Part shown: positions 9,498-20,887 of the stretch, in pieces
How positions within the stretch are numbered: the first letter of the stretch is position 1
Layout: every line of letters begins with the position of its first letter
DNA from: Streptomyces rapamycinicus NRRL 5491
Lineage (GTDB): Bacteria; Actinomycetota; Actinomycetes; Streptomycetales; Streptomycetaceae
DNA length: 64,000 nt
Assembly (NCBI RefSeq): GCF_024298965.1
Contig: NZ_CP085193.1
Span: 5,394,001 to 5,458,000 of the forward strand
Reading direction: 5' to 3'
Notes under the pieces: model-generated
Told to the model about the DNA's origin: nothing
The model's input: the letters and a program-made list of their open reading frames with translations, nothing else
Database searches by the model: none
Program-made: the position numbers and the translations under genes

Positions 9498-11531
9498 ATG
9501 GCCGACACCGCCGCCCCGCTCCAGCCGCCCGACCGCCCCGGCTACCGCCTCAAGCGGCTGCTGCTCGGCCCGCCCCTGGTCACCGAGCGGATCCGGCGCG
9601 AGAAGCTGAGCAACCCGGCCGCGCTGGGCGTGCTGGCCTCCGACTGCATCTCCTCGACGGCGTACGGCAGCGAGGAGATGCTGCGGGTGCTGGTGCCGGT
9701 CATCGGGGTCGCGGCGTTCACCATGATCCTCCCGGTGACCGGGGCGATCCTGCTGGTGCTGCTGGTGGTCACGCTCTGCTACAGCGATGTGGTGATGATC
9801 TACACCCGGGCGGGCGGCTCGTATGTGGTGGCTCGGGAGAACTTCGGTCCGGACATCGCCCAGATCGCGTCCGTGGCGCTGCTGGTGGACTACATCGTCA
9901 CCGTCGCGGTCCAGGTCTCGGCGGGCACCAACGCGATCATCTCGTTCGCCCATCTCGTCGGCGGCACCTGGACCGGTATCGACCATCTCCAACTGCCGCT
10001 CAGCGCCCTGGTGATCCTGATCCTCGCCTACGGCAATCTGCGTGGGCTGCGGGAAGCCGGGCGGGTCTTCATGGTGCCCGCCTACCTGTTCATCCTCGCC
10101 GTCGGCCTGATGCTGGTGGTCGGCGTGGTCCGCGGACTCACCGGGACGCTGCCGCACGCCGATGTGCACGCCGCGGGCGCCGTGCACCTCGGCACTCCGG
10201 GCAGCGGCTGGCTCTACGGCGCCGCGCTCTTCATCGTGCTGCGCTCGTTCGCCAACGGCGGCTCCTCGCTGACCGGTCTGGAGGCGATCTCCAACAGCGT
10301 CTCGGTCTTCCGCGACCCCAAGGGCCGCAACGCCCGCCGCACGCTGGTCACGATGAGCTGCGTCCTGGGCACGCTGGTCCTCGGGGTATCCGCCCTGGCC
10401 CACTTCACCCACGCCATCCCGTACCGGGACGGCACCCCGACCGTCCTCGCGCAGGAGGCCCATCTGGTCTTCGGCGGCGGGGTGCTGGGCGCCCTGGGGC
10501 TGGCGTTCGTCCAGCTGGCGACCGCGCTCATCCTCTACACGGGCGCCAACACGCCCTTCACCGGCTTCCCGTTCCTGGCCAGCTTCGTGGCCGAGGACCG
10601 CTTTCTGCCCCGGCAGCTGACCCGGCGCGGCCACCGGCTGGCCTTCTCCAACGGGATCGTGTCGCTGGCCGTGGTGGCGCTGGCGCTGCTGGTGGTCACC
10701 GAGGCCAATGTGGACCGGCTGGTGGCGCTGTACGCGATCGGGGTGTTCACCGCCTTCACCATGGCCGGGTCCGGGATGACGGCCTATCACCTGCGGCGCC
10801 GGGAGCCGGGGCGGACATGGAAGGTCGCGGTGAACCTCATCACCGCGGTGGTCTCCGCCGCCGTGGTGCTGATCTTCGGGATCACCAAGTTCACCGAGGG
10901 CGCCTGGCTGGTCGTGGTGGTCTTCCCGCTGGGGGTCTGGGCGCTGATCCGGATCAACCGCGAGTACCGCGCGGAGGCGGCCGCCCTGGAGGCGGTGGAG
11001 CGGCCCGGGGACGACGTTCCGCGCTGGCGGCGCCATGTGGTCTTCGTCCTGGCGGACAGCATCGACCTCGCGACGGTCAAGGCGCTGCGGTACGCGCATG
11101 AGCTGCGGCCCGACGAGGTCCGCGCGGTGCACTTCATGGTGGACGAGACCCACGCCCGGCGGCTGATGGCGCGGTGGGAGGCCACGGCGGGGGTGACGGT
11201 GCCGCTGGAGGTCGTGGAGTGCCCGGACCGGCGGCTGCGCCACGCGGTGATGGAGCTGGCGGCCCGTACCACCGAGGACGGGCGGACCGCGCTGACCCTG
11301 CTGGTGCCGCGCCGCACCTACGCCTCCCCGCTGGGCAAGCTGCTGCACCGGGGCACGGCGGAGTCGCTGGCCAAGGCGCTGGAGCGGCTGCCGGGGGTCG
11401 CGGTGACCATCCTGCCGTTCACCGTCAGCCTCGCGGCACGGGAGCGGGACCCGCGGGAGCCAGGGGAGCGGGGGCCCGGGGAGCGGGAGGCCCGGGAGCG
11501 AGGGCCCGGGGAGCGGCCCGACGCCGAATGA
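9498..11531 (+). CDS. APC-family amino acid permease with cytoplasmic C-terminal domain
   Basis: A 677-residue integral membrane transporter. About 12 hydrophobic segments span residues 45-470. The N-terminal APC signature LGVLASDCISSTAYGSEEML is followed by TRAGGSYVVARENFG. After the membrane part a ~150-residue soluble domain (RRHVVFVLADSIDLATVKAL onwards) resembles the UspA-like tails of this permease subfamily. The last ~25 residues are Glu/Arg/Gly/Pro repeats encoded by a repetitive GC-rich stretch. The substrate is not predictable. The start lies directly after the korB terminator, so its promoter must overlap the hairpin or readthrough occurs. Confidence 0.85.
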   Translation: MADTAAPLQPPDRPGYRLKRLLLGPPLVTERIRREKLSNPAALGVLASDCISSTAYGSEEMLRVLVPVIGVAAFTMILPVTGAILLVLLVVTLCYSDVVMIYTRAGGSYVVARENFGPDIAQIASVALLVDYIVTVAVQVSAGTNAIISFAHLVGGTWTGIDHLQLPLSALVILILAYGNLRGLREAGRVFMVPAYLFILAVGLMLVVGVVRGLTGTLPHADVHAAGAVHLGTPGSGWLYGAALFIVLRSFANGGSSLTGLEAISNSVSVFRDPKGRNARRTLVTMSCVLGTLVLGVSALAHFTHAIPYRDGTPTVLAQEAHLVFGGGVLGALGLAFVQLATALILYTGANTPFTGFPFLASFVAEDRFLPRQLTRRGHRLAFSNGIVSLAVVALALLVVTEANVDRLVALYAIGVFTAFTMAGSGMTAYHLRRREPGRTWKVAVNLITAVVSAAVVLIFGITKFTEGAWLVVVVFPLGVWALIRINREYRAEAAALEAVERPGDDVPRWRRHVVFVLADSIDLATVKALRYAHELRPDEVRAVHFMVDETHARRLMARWEATAGVTVPLEVVECPDRRLRHAVMELAARTTEDGRTALTLLVPRRTYASPLGKLLHRGTAESLAKALERLPGVAVTILPFTVSLAARERDPREPGERGPGEREARERGPGERPDAE

Positions 11532-11620
11532 ACACACTTACTTAACCGGAAGTACCTTTCTATTGGTTAGCGCTTCCCTTAAGGTGGGTGTGCCGATCCC
11601 GAACCAGGAGAGTCACGCAT

Positions 11621-12478
11621 ATGAGCATCGTCGTCACCGGAGCCACCGGCCATCTCGGCCGCCTCGTCGTCGAGGGGCTGCTGGAGAAGGTTCCCGCCGA
11701 CCGGATAACCGCGGTCGTGCGCGACACCGCGAAGGCCGCCGACCTCGCCGACCGCGGGGTGCGGCTGCATGTGGCCGACTACAACCGGCCCGAGACGCTC
11801 CCCGGCGCCTTCGCCGCCGGGGACAAGGTGCTGCTGATCTCCGGCAGCGAGGTCGGGCAGCGGGTGCCGCAGCACCAGGCCGTGATCGACGCGGCCAAGG
11901 AGGCCGGTGTCGCGCTGCTCGCCTACACCAGCATCCTGGGCGGCCCCGCCGCCGACTTCTCCCTGGCCGATGAGCACAAGGTCACCGAGCAGGCGATCAC
12001 CGGCTCCGGTCTGCCGTACGTGCTGCTGCGCAACGGCTGGTACAACGAGAACTACACCGACAACCTCGCCACCGTCCTGGAGCACGGCGCCGTCGTGGGC
12101 GCCGCGGGCGAGGGCCGGGTCGCCTCCGCCGCGCGCGCCGACTACGCGGCGGCCGCCGTCGCCGTACTGACCGGTGAGGGCCACGAGGGCAAGGCGTACG
12201 AGCTGTCCGGCGACACCGCCTGGGGCTTCGCCGAGTACGCCGAGGTGGTCGCCCGGCAGTCCGGCAAGGAGATCGTCTACGGCGCCGTCTCCGCGGCCGA
12301 GTACCAGTCCATCCTCACCGGCGCGGGCGTCCCCGAGCCGCTCGCCGTGATCCTCTCCGATGTCGAGGCGGCCATCGCACGCGGCCGGCTGGACGCCACC
12401 CCGGGTGAGCTGTCCCGGCTCACAGGCCGTCCGACCACGCCCATCGCGGACTCGGTGGCGGCCGCGCTGAAGGGCTGA
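11621..12478 (+). CDS. NmrA-like NAD(P)H-binding SDR oxidoreductase
   Basis: A 285-residue atypical short-chain dehydrogenase. It begins MSIVVTGATGHLGRLVVEGLL, the Rossmann glycine motif TGATGHLG, and continues with LAYTSILGGPAADFSLA and LLRNGWYNEN. The pattern fits the QorB/NmrA group of NAD(P)H quinone reductases or redox sensors. The ATG at 11621 follows AGGAGAG. The upstream region has TTAACC...GGTTAG around 11545-11575, the position where HxlR or MarR-type repressors usually bind; no regulator gene is adjacent. Confidence 0.85.
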   Translation: MSIVVTGATGHLGRLVVEGLLEKVPADRITAVVRDTAKAADLADRGVRLHVADYNRPETLPGAFAAGDKVLLISGSEVGQRVPQHQAVIDAAKEAGVALLAYTSILGGPAADFSLADEHKVTEQAITGSGLPYVLLRNGWYNENYTDNLATVLEHGAVVGAAGEGRVASAARADYAAAAVAVLTGEGHEGKAYELSGDTAWGFAEYAEVVARQSGKEIVYGAVSAAEYQSILTGAGVPEPLAVILSDVEAAIARGRLDATPGELSRLTGRPTTPIADSVAAALKG

Positions 12479-12503
12479 CCCGCCCCGTACGCACCACGGC
12501 CCA

Positions 12504-12539
12504 CCTGTCATCACCGTATTCCGATACGGGAATGACAGG
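12504..12539 (+). terminator. Interrupted hairpin after the SDR gene
   Basis: CCTGTCAT pairs with ATGACAGG, then after a 2x2 internal loop CCGTAT pairs with ATACGG around TCCG. It starts 26 bp past the SDR stop and could terminate that transcript. An operator for the next gene is also possible because there is no T-run. Confidence 0.5.
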
Positions 12540-12615
12540 CGGGCCTCACCAGCGCTACCTTCGGACCCTCGGAACGGGCCCGCCGGGGGTTCGTCATGCC
12601 GTCGGGGAGGGCGCC

Positions 12616-13632
12616 GTGACGCCGCAGGACCAGCAGGACCGCGTCGATCGCGCCGGTCTCCTCTACGGCTTCGCGGCATACGGCATCTGGGGTCTGGTGC
12701 CGCTCTTCTGGCCGCTGCTGGAGCCCGCCGCGGCGATGGAGATCCTCGCCCACCGGATGGTGTGGTCGCTGGCGGCCGTCGGTCTGGTGCTGCTGGCGCT
12801 GCGCCGCTGGAGCTGGATACGGCCGCTGCTGCGGCAGCCCCGGCGGCTGGGCATGATCGCGCTCGCCGCGACCGTGATCTCGGTCAACTGGGGTCTGTAC
12901 ATCTGGGGCGTCAACAGCGGGCATGTGGTGGAGACCGCGCTCGGATACTTCATCAACCCGCTGGTCAGCATCGCCTTCGGGGTGCTGCTGCTGCGTGAGC
13001 GGCTGCGGCCCGCGCAGTGGGCGGCGGTCGGCGTCGGGGTGGTGGCCGTGGCCGTGCTGACGGTCGGCTACGGCAAGCCGCCGTGGATCGCGCTCACCCT
13101 CGCCTTCAGCTTCGCGACGTACGGGCTGGCCAAGAAGCGGGTCGGTCTCGACGGGCTGGAGTCGCTGGCCGCCGAGACCGCCGTACAGTTCCTGCCCGCG
13201 CTCGGCTTCCTGATCTGGCTCGGGGCGCACGGCGGCAGCACGTTCGGACGCGAGGGCGCCGGGCACGCCGCGCTGCTGGCGAGCTGCGGCTTCGTCACGG
13301 CGCTGCCGCTGATCTGCTTCGGGGCCTCGGCGGTGCGGCTGCCGCTGTCGACGCTCGGGATGCTCCAGTACGTGGCGCCGACCTTCCAGTTCGCCCTCGG
13401 GCTCGCCGTCTTCCACGAGTCGATGCCACCCGAACGGTGGGCGGGCTTCGCCCTCGTCTGGCTCGCGCTCGCGCTGCTGACCTGGGACGCGCTGCGCACC
13501 GCCCGGCGGGCGCGGCGGGCGCTGGCCGACGCCGCCGCGCGGGCGGAGGTGGTGTCGGCGACAGTGGAGGCCGACGCGGTTCCAGACGCCGCGGTGTCCG
13601 ACCTCCGGCCGGGATCGATATCCGGCGGGTGA
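12616..13632 (+). CDS. rarD: RarD-family EamA transporter
   Basis: A 338-residue drug/metabolite-transporter protein with ten predicted helices in two EamA halves. The opening LLYGFAAYGIWGLVPLFWPLL and the NWGLYIWGVNSGHVVETALGYFINPLVS segment are typical of RarD. RarD exports unknown compounds; in E. coli it was named for chloramphenicol resistance. The GTG at 12616 follows GGGGAGGG. A 50-residue Ala/Arg/Val-rich tail follows the last helix. Confidence 0.9.
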   Translation: MTPQDQQDRVDRAGLLYGFAAYGIWGLVPLFWPLLEPAAAMEILAHRMVWSLAAVGLVLLALRRWSWIRPLLRQPRRLGMIALAATVISVNWGLYIWGVNSGHVVETALGYFINPLVSIAFGVLLLRERLRPAQWAAVGVGVVAVAVLTVGYGKPPWIALTLAFSFATYGLAKKRVGLDGLESLAAETAVQFLPALGFLIWLGAHGGSTFGREGAGHAALLASCGFVTALPLICFGASAVRLPLSTLGMLQYVAPTFQFALGLAVFHESMPPERWAGFALVWLALALLTWDALRTARRARRALADAAARAEVVSATVEADAVPDAAVSDLRPGSISGG

Positions 13633-14769
<1,137 letters not shown>

Positions 14770-14842
14770 TCCCGGATGATGTGCTGCCGTGTTCGGCTCC
14801 ACCGGCTCCACCGGCCCCGGCCGCCCGGACCGCTCCGGCCAC

Positions 14843-15809
14843 TCAGGCCGTTATGTCCTTCGCGGTGAACCGGGCCCAGGCCGCCGAGCCGAACACGGCC
14901 ACGTACAGCCCCTGCAACCCCAGATTCTTGACCAGCTCGTCCCAGTAGACCGGCTCGCGGAGGAGATCGGCGAAGCTGAGCCAGTAGTGCGGGAAGAGAT
15001 ACGGGTGGATCGCGTGCAGCTGCGGAATGGTGTCGAGGATCTGCACGGTGATCACCAGCCCCACGGTCGTGGCCATGGCCGCGATCCCGCTGTTGGTGAG
15101 GGTGGAGATGAACAGCCCCACCGTCGCGATCCCCACCAGCGACAGGGCCACCAGGGCTGCCACGCCGAGCGCCCGGAGCAGCGCCTCCTCGAACGAGACG
15201 GTGATGCCCGAGATCAGCGTGACATCGCCGAGCGGGAACAGCAGCGCCCCCGTCACCAGGCTCGAGACGGCCACCACCAGCGTCGCGATCAGGCAGAAGG
15301 CCATGGTGGTGGTGAATTTGGCCAGCAGCAGACGGGTCCGCCCGGCGGGGGCGACCAGCAGATAGCGCAGCGTCCCGGAGCCCGCCTCACCGGCGATGGC
15401 GTCACCGGCGATCACGCCGATCACCATCGGCAGGAAGACCGGCAGCGTCGCCGCCAGTGACGCGAAGACCAGGAAGATCCCGTTGTTGGTGATCTGGGGG
15501 AAGAAGGCGGGGCCCGCCTCCTCTCCCCCACGGCCGCCGCCGAAGCCGCCGCCGTCGCTCGTCTCGATCTTCACCGCGATGCCGATGAGGATCGGGATCA
15601 GCGCGAGCACCCCGAGCAGCGCCAGGGTCCGCCAGCGGCGGAGGGTGACGGTCAGCTCGGAGCGGAAGAGCGCCAGGGCCCACAGGGGGCTCGGGCGGGG
15701 CGGGTTCGCGGCCCTGCCGGCCGGTGCGCCGCCGCTGTTGGCCGTCTTTGGTACGCCGGCGTCGGCCACCCTCGTCTCATCAGCCCGCGACTCATCAGCC
15801 CGCGACTCA

Positions 15810-15823
<14 letters not shown>
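14843..15823 (-). CDS. ABC-2 type transporter permease
   Basis: A 326-residue membrane protein with about six hydrophobic segments, starting WRTLALLGVLALIPILIGIAV near residue 65 and including GEAGSGTLRYLLVAPAGRT, the cytoplasmic signature of ABC-2 permeases. It pairs with the ATPase immediately upstream, whose 3' end it overlaps by 14 bp. The N-terminus contains three SRADE repeats from a 15-bp tandem repeat, so the true start could be slightly different. It is probably an exporter; the substrate is unknown. Confidence 0.88.
15776..15820 (-). repeat. 15-bp tandem repeat, three copies
   Basis: CTCATCAGCCCGCGA occurs three times head to tail (15776, 15791, 15806). It encodes SRADE repeats at the permease N-terminus and overlaps the 3' end of the ATPase gene. 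Confidence 0.9.
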
Positions 15824-16793
<970 letters not shown>

Positions 16794-16865
16794 GGGCTCC
16801 CCTTCGTTCTGCGTCGTATCCGCGCCCCGCGCCGTCCGTCACCGCGCCTTATGCGCCCAGTGGGC

Positions 16866-18101
16866 TCACTTGGCCGCGTTGGCGGCCTTGACCAGGGCGT
16901 CCTTGTCGACCGCGCCGACGAACACCTTGCCATCGTCGGTGAGCAGCGCGTTCACCAGCCGGGTGCTGACCACGGTGCCCGAGCCGAACTTCCCCTTGAC
17001 CTCCTTGCCGAAGCCGCCGAGGAGGCCGGAAGCCGCACCCGGGCCGCTGTCGCCGCCGGGTGCCGCCGCCCCGCCGGGGGTGTCGAGCCGGGCGACCGAG
17101 TCCCAGCCCTGGCCGACGACCTTCAGCCCGGACAGGGCGCCCTGGGCGTCCTTGAAGTCCTTGGCGCCGAAGTCCTTCTGGGCGTCCCTGCGGTCGGCCT
17201 TGGGCGCCTCGGTGACCTTGGCGCCCTTGGGCGGTGTGAAGTCGAAGGAGCTCGCCTCGGGCTTGCCGAAGTCCACCTTGGTGAAGCCCACGTCGACGAT
17301 CGCCTTGCCGCCGCTCTTCGGGGAGAGCGTGAACTTCAGCGGGACACCGTTGTCCGCGTCCACCGCGATACGGACGGATCCGATCGTGGAGTCGCTGTTC
17401 TGCTTGGGCTTGATCAGCAGGTCGTAGGCGTCCCGCCCGGCGACCCGGGAGGTGCCGTCGACGCTCACGTCGGTGGTGTCGTCCACGGAGGAGAGCAGCA
17501 TCTTGGCCATCTCCTGGGGCGTGGCGTCCCGCAGGTCCTTCGGCATCTCCCGCCGGTGGTCGCCCTTGGCCTTCGCGTCCTTCGGGGCGGTGGCGTGGTA
17601 GGCGGAGTTGCTCCCGCTGTCGTACGCCCAGACGTCGTCGCCGTTGTGGATCATGCTGTACTCGGCGGCGTTCTCGACGATCGACACCCGCTGCTTGTCG
17701 GGGCCGTCACTGGCCACCCGCAGGGTGTGGGAGCCGGAGATCAACTCCATCAGCTTGGACTCGGGCGCGGCGGACGCGTCGCCGCCCCGCGCCCCGCCGA
17801 GGTCGGCGATGGAGCCGCCGCCGGGGAGCGAGGGAATGCCCAGATCGGTGGTGATCTTCACCGAACCGGACATCTGCTGGGCGTCCGATGCCGCCATCTT
17901 GCTGATGAGCTCTTGCGCCGAGATCTTCGGCAGATCGGGGTCACCGGTGCTGGCGAGCGCCGGGACCAGTCCTATGGTCGCCGCCGCGATGCCCGCGACG
18001 GCGACCGGGGCTGCGTACCGGGCGGCCTTCTTCCCTCGTGATGGCCGCTCTTCATCCCAGAAGCCGTCGTCGGCGACCTGTGTCGGTCGGATCCGTGCCA
18101 T
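16866..18101 (-). CDS. LolA-like membrane-anchored lipoprotein-sorting-type protein
   Basis: A 411-residue protein with a short cytoplasmic N-terminus, one hydrophobic helix (AARYAAPVAVAGIAAATIGL, about residues 26-45) and an extracytoplasmic domain resembling the LolA/LppX lipid-binding fold of actinobacterial DUF2092-type proteins. Motifs such as SVRIAVDADNGVPLKFTL and VDVGFTKVDFGKPEASSFDF fit the curved beta-sheet repeats. It lies just upstream of the ABC pair and may be co-transcribed. The ligand is unknown; a stress-signalling role is also possible. Confidence 0.75.
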   Translation of the reverse strand: MARIRPTQVADDGFWDEERPSRGKKAARYAAPVAVAGIAAATIGLVPALASTGDPDLPKISAQELISKMAASDAQQMSGSVKITTDLGIPSLPGGGSIADLGGARGGDASAAPESKLMELISGSHTLRVASDGPDKQRVSIVENAAEYSMIHNGDDVWAYDSGSNSAYHATAPKDAKAKGDHRREMPKDLRDATPQEMAKMLLSSVDDTTDVSVDGTSRVAGRDAYDLLIKPKQNSDSTIGSVRIAVDADNGVPLKFTLSPKSGGKAIVDVGFTKVDFGKPEASSFDFTPPKGAKVTEAPKADRRDAQKDFGAKDFKDAQGALSGLKVVGQGWDSVARLDTPGGAAAPGGDSGPGAASGLLGGFGKEVKGKFGSGTVVSTRLVNALLTDDGKVFVGAVDKDALVKAANAAK

Positions 18102-18387
18102 GTGTGCTCTACCTCCGTCGTCGGCGGCGGTTCGTCAGCTTGCACTCGTCCACCTCTCGGGCCATTGTCACCCGATCCCGCCATGTGGTGGTCTTTTCAT
18201 CCCACCAAATCGTTCGACGTGGCGCGTCAGCCCGCAGGATCACCTCGGCGTAATGCTCGGGGATGACGCCGCTCCACCGGGAGTCAGGGTCCTACTCCCC
18301 CGGGAGTCACCGGCGGGCTCCCCGGGATCGGGGGCGGGGCGAGGTGGAACGGGCGCCGGGCGGGGTGGAACGCGCGCCGGGCGAGGG

Positions 18388-19398
18388 TCACCCGGCCCGG
18401 TGGACCACCGCGTCGCACAGCCCCTCGAGGGCCGCCTTCGCCGGGCCCTCGGGCAGCGGCGCCAGCATCGAACGGGCCTCCGCCGCATAGCGGACCGTGA
18501 CCCGGCGGGCCCGCTCCAGCGCCGGATGGGCGCGCAGCCGCCGCAGCACCTCGGCATGGCGCGCGTCATCGGCGAGATCGCCCGCGAGCAGCTCGCACAG
18601 CTCACGGTCCTCGGCCGAACCGGTCGCCTCGGCCTGCTCCCGCACATAGAGCACGGGCAGGGTGGCCACGCCCTCGCGCAGATCGGTGCCGGGGGTCTTA
18701 CCGGACTCATGGCTGTCGCTGGCGATGTCCAGTACGTCGTCGGCGAGCTGGAAGGCCATGCCGAGCCGCTCGCCGTACTGGGTGAGGATGCTGACGATGC
18801 TCTCGTCGGCGCCCGACATCATCGCGCCGAACCGGCCGGAGACGGCGATCAGCGAGCCCGTCTTGCCGGCCAGCACATCCAGGTAGTGCTCGACCGGGTC
18901 ACGGCCGTCACGTGGGCCCGCCGTCTCCAGGATCTGCCCGGTGACCAGCCGCTCGAACGCCTCGGCCTGGATCCGTACCGCCTCGGGGCCGAGGTCGGCC
19001 AGGATGTGCGAGGCGCGGGCGAAGAGGAAGTCGCCGGTGAGGACCGCCACCGAGTTGCCCCAGCGGGCGTTGGCGCTGGAGACGCCGCGCCGCACCTCCG
19101 CCTCGTCCATCACATCGTCGTGGTACAGCGTCGCCAGATGGGTGAGCTCGACGACCACCGCCGAGGGCACCACTCCGGGTGCGTGGGGGTCACCGAACTG
19201 CGCGGCCAGCAGCACCAGCAGGGGCCGGAACCGCTTCCCCCCGGCCCGTACCAGATGCTGTGCGGCCTCCGTGATGAAGGGCACATCGCTTTTGGTGGCC
19301 TCCAGCAGGCCCTCTTCGACCGCCGTCAGCCCGGCCTGGGTGTCGGCTTCCAGAGTCCGGTCCCGCACGCTCAGCCCCAAGGGCCCGACGAAGCTCAC
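18388..19398 (-). CDS. Long-chain all-trans polyprenyl diphosphate synthase
   Basis: A 336-residue trans-isoprenyl diphosphate synthase that elongates farnesyl or geranylgeranyl diphosphate, probably to the heptaprenyl-nonaprenyl side chain of menaquinone. The first Asp-rich motif is LYHDDVMDEA and the second is LADDVLDIASD; GGKRFRPLL and the GDFLFARAS segment are also present. The residue five before the first DDxxD is Ala, consistent with a long product. The GTG at 19398 (VSFVGPLGL) was chosen because GGAGTACCCC precedes it and close homologues begin there. The link to menaquinone is inferred from the nearby quinone genes. Confidence 0.9.
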   Translation of the reverse strand: MSFVGPLGLSVRDRTLEADTQAGLTAVEEGLLEATKSDVPFITEAAQHLVRAGGKRFRPLLVLLAAQFGDPHAPGVVPSAVVVELTHLATLYHDDVMDEAEVRRGVSSANARWGNSVAVLTGDFLFARASHILADLGPEAVRIQAEAFERLVTGQILETAGPRDGRDPVEHYLDVLAGKTGSLIAVSGRFGAMMSGADESIVSILTQYGERLGMAFQLADDVLDIASDSHESGKTPGTDLREGVATLPVLYVREQAEATGSAEDRELCELLAGDLADDARHAEVLRRLRAHPALERARRVTVRYAAEARSMLAPLPEGPAKAALEGLCDAVVHRAG

Positions 19399-19740
19399 GG
19401 GGTACTCCTGTCTGCCTACGAATGACGCGAATGTCGATGTGTCGCTGCCTCCACCAACAGGCAGCGTATCCGGTCGGGTATCGATCACTGTTGGCGCCTT
19501 CCCGCCTTGTGCGCCTCTCACCGTTCTCTCCCGAACCGACCGCTTCACATCGCAGTACCGCGATCGCAGCAGATCATTCATGCCCCGGACCCCATCCGGC
19601 CGCCCGCCCGGATCGCACCCGGCCGCTTGGCCGGATCCCACCCGGCCGCCCGGTCTGACCGCCGGACGGTCCGCCGAACCGGCCGTCGAGCGGGGCCGGT
19701 CACCGGCCGGGGCGGGCCGATGGCCGTGGGCGGGGCCCGC
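19399..19740. other. Non-coding gap upstream of the polyprenyl synthase
   Basis: These 342 bp separate the 3' end of the broken oxidoreductase from the polyprenyl synthase start and should contain the synthase promoter. Around 19600-19670 there are short direct repeats of ACCCGGCCGC. No supported gene, tRNA or riboswitch was seen. Confidence 0.5.
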
Positions 19741-20866
19741 TCATCCGTGCATGGCGGCCACCGCCTTCGCCAGCCGTGGCGACGCGTACTCCGTACCGCA
19801 GACGAACCGCATCACCGGGCCGAAACTCGCCGCCGCGGGCAGCCCGGTGAAGTACAGCCCCGGGACCGAGGAGCCATAACCGGCGTCGAGCCAGGGGCCC
19901 CGGCTCCGGTGACCAACTCGGTACGGAGCCCGGGCCCGAGGAAGTCCAGCGCCGCGACGCTCATCCGATAGCCCGTAGCGGCCATCACATGGTCGGCGGC
20001 CGGCTCACCGACCCGGCCGTCCCCCTGCAGGGTGAGCACCGGCCGGCCGTCGTTCCCCACCGTGACCCGGCTGATCCGCCGCCCCTGGGTGACCCGGACC
20101 CGCCCGGCGAAGCGGTCCCTCAGCCACCAGGCGCCCTTGGACCCCCAGCACCCTGCGCACCAGATACTCCCGGGCCGGTACGGGCAGCCGCCGGAAACCC
20201 ACGGCGTGGTACGACAGCGCGTACAGCGACCAGGCGCGGCCGACCGGCGACTCGGGCCGCACCGGCGGGGTGCCGAAGGCGACCGCGCGCGGCCCCCGGG
20301 CCACCACCCGCACCGCGGCGGCGCCCGCCTCGGCCAGCAGCACCGCGCTCTCCAGCGCCGACTGCCCGGCCCCGACGACCACCACCTCACGCCCGCGGAA
20401 GCGGCCGAGGTCGCGATGGTGCGAACTGTGGGAGACGGGGCCGCCCGGAGCGGGTCCGTCCGGTACGTCGGCGGCCAGCTCCCGGGGGAGGTGGGCGAGC
20501 CCGCTGAGCCCGCTGGCGACGACGACGGCGCGCGTGGTGAACTGCTCCCCCGAGTCCAGCTTCAGCTCGAACCGGCCGCCCCGCCGGTCCACCGCCACCA
20601 CCCGCTCCAGCTCCAGCCCCAGCTCCAGCCCCAGCCCCAGCCCCAGCTCCAGCTCCAGCTCCAGCTCCAGCTCCAGCTCCAGCTCCAGCTCCGGCGATGT
20701 TCGAGGCGACCGGTGTGGACTTGAGCAGCATGCCCGCGGGCATCTGCTCCCGCCAGCTCACCATCGGCTCCCCGAAGACACGGACCGGCAGCCCGTGGGC
20801 GCGGAGGTGAGCGGCGGTCGACAGACCGTACGGACCGGCGCCGATGACCGCTACCGGATCGTTCAT
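19741..20866 (-). pseudogene. FAD-dependent oxidoreductase (flavin monooxygenase-like), frame-disrupted
   Basis: The parts read as one flavoprotein split over three frames. The N-terminus (from 20866) has VAVIGAGPYGLSTAAHL and MLLKSTPVASN, an FAD Rossmann start. A hexanucleotide array (20605-20688) then replaces most of the expected next ~60 residues and the frame changes. The middle (20601-20150) has the NAD(P) motif VVVVGAGQSALESAVLL. A shift at a G-run near 20140 leads to KGAWWLRDRFAGRV, and another at a C-run near 19890 leads to YGSSVPGLYFTGLPAAASFG and the stop at 19741. The frameshifts sit in homopolymers, so sequencing error cannot be excluded for two of them. It lies 21 bp downstream of the ATP-grasp gene. 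Confidence 0.75.
20605..20688. repeat. Hexanucleotide microsatellite, 14 units
   Basis: Fourteen consecutive 6-bp units, ten CTCCAG and four CCCCAG, with seven uninterrupted CTCCAG at the right. On the minus strand it reads Gly-Ala repeats in the upstream frame and Leu-Glu repeats in the downstream frame of the oxidoreductase. Confidence 0.95.
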
Positions 20867-20887
20867 GAATCCCCCAAGGTGTCGCGT

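Noticed and set aside
20032..20724. Open frame rich in Gln-Leu repeats opposite the FAD oxidoreductase
   Set aside because: It is the antisense reading of the CTCCAG array with no domain or conserved start.
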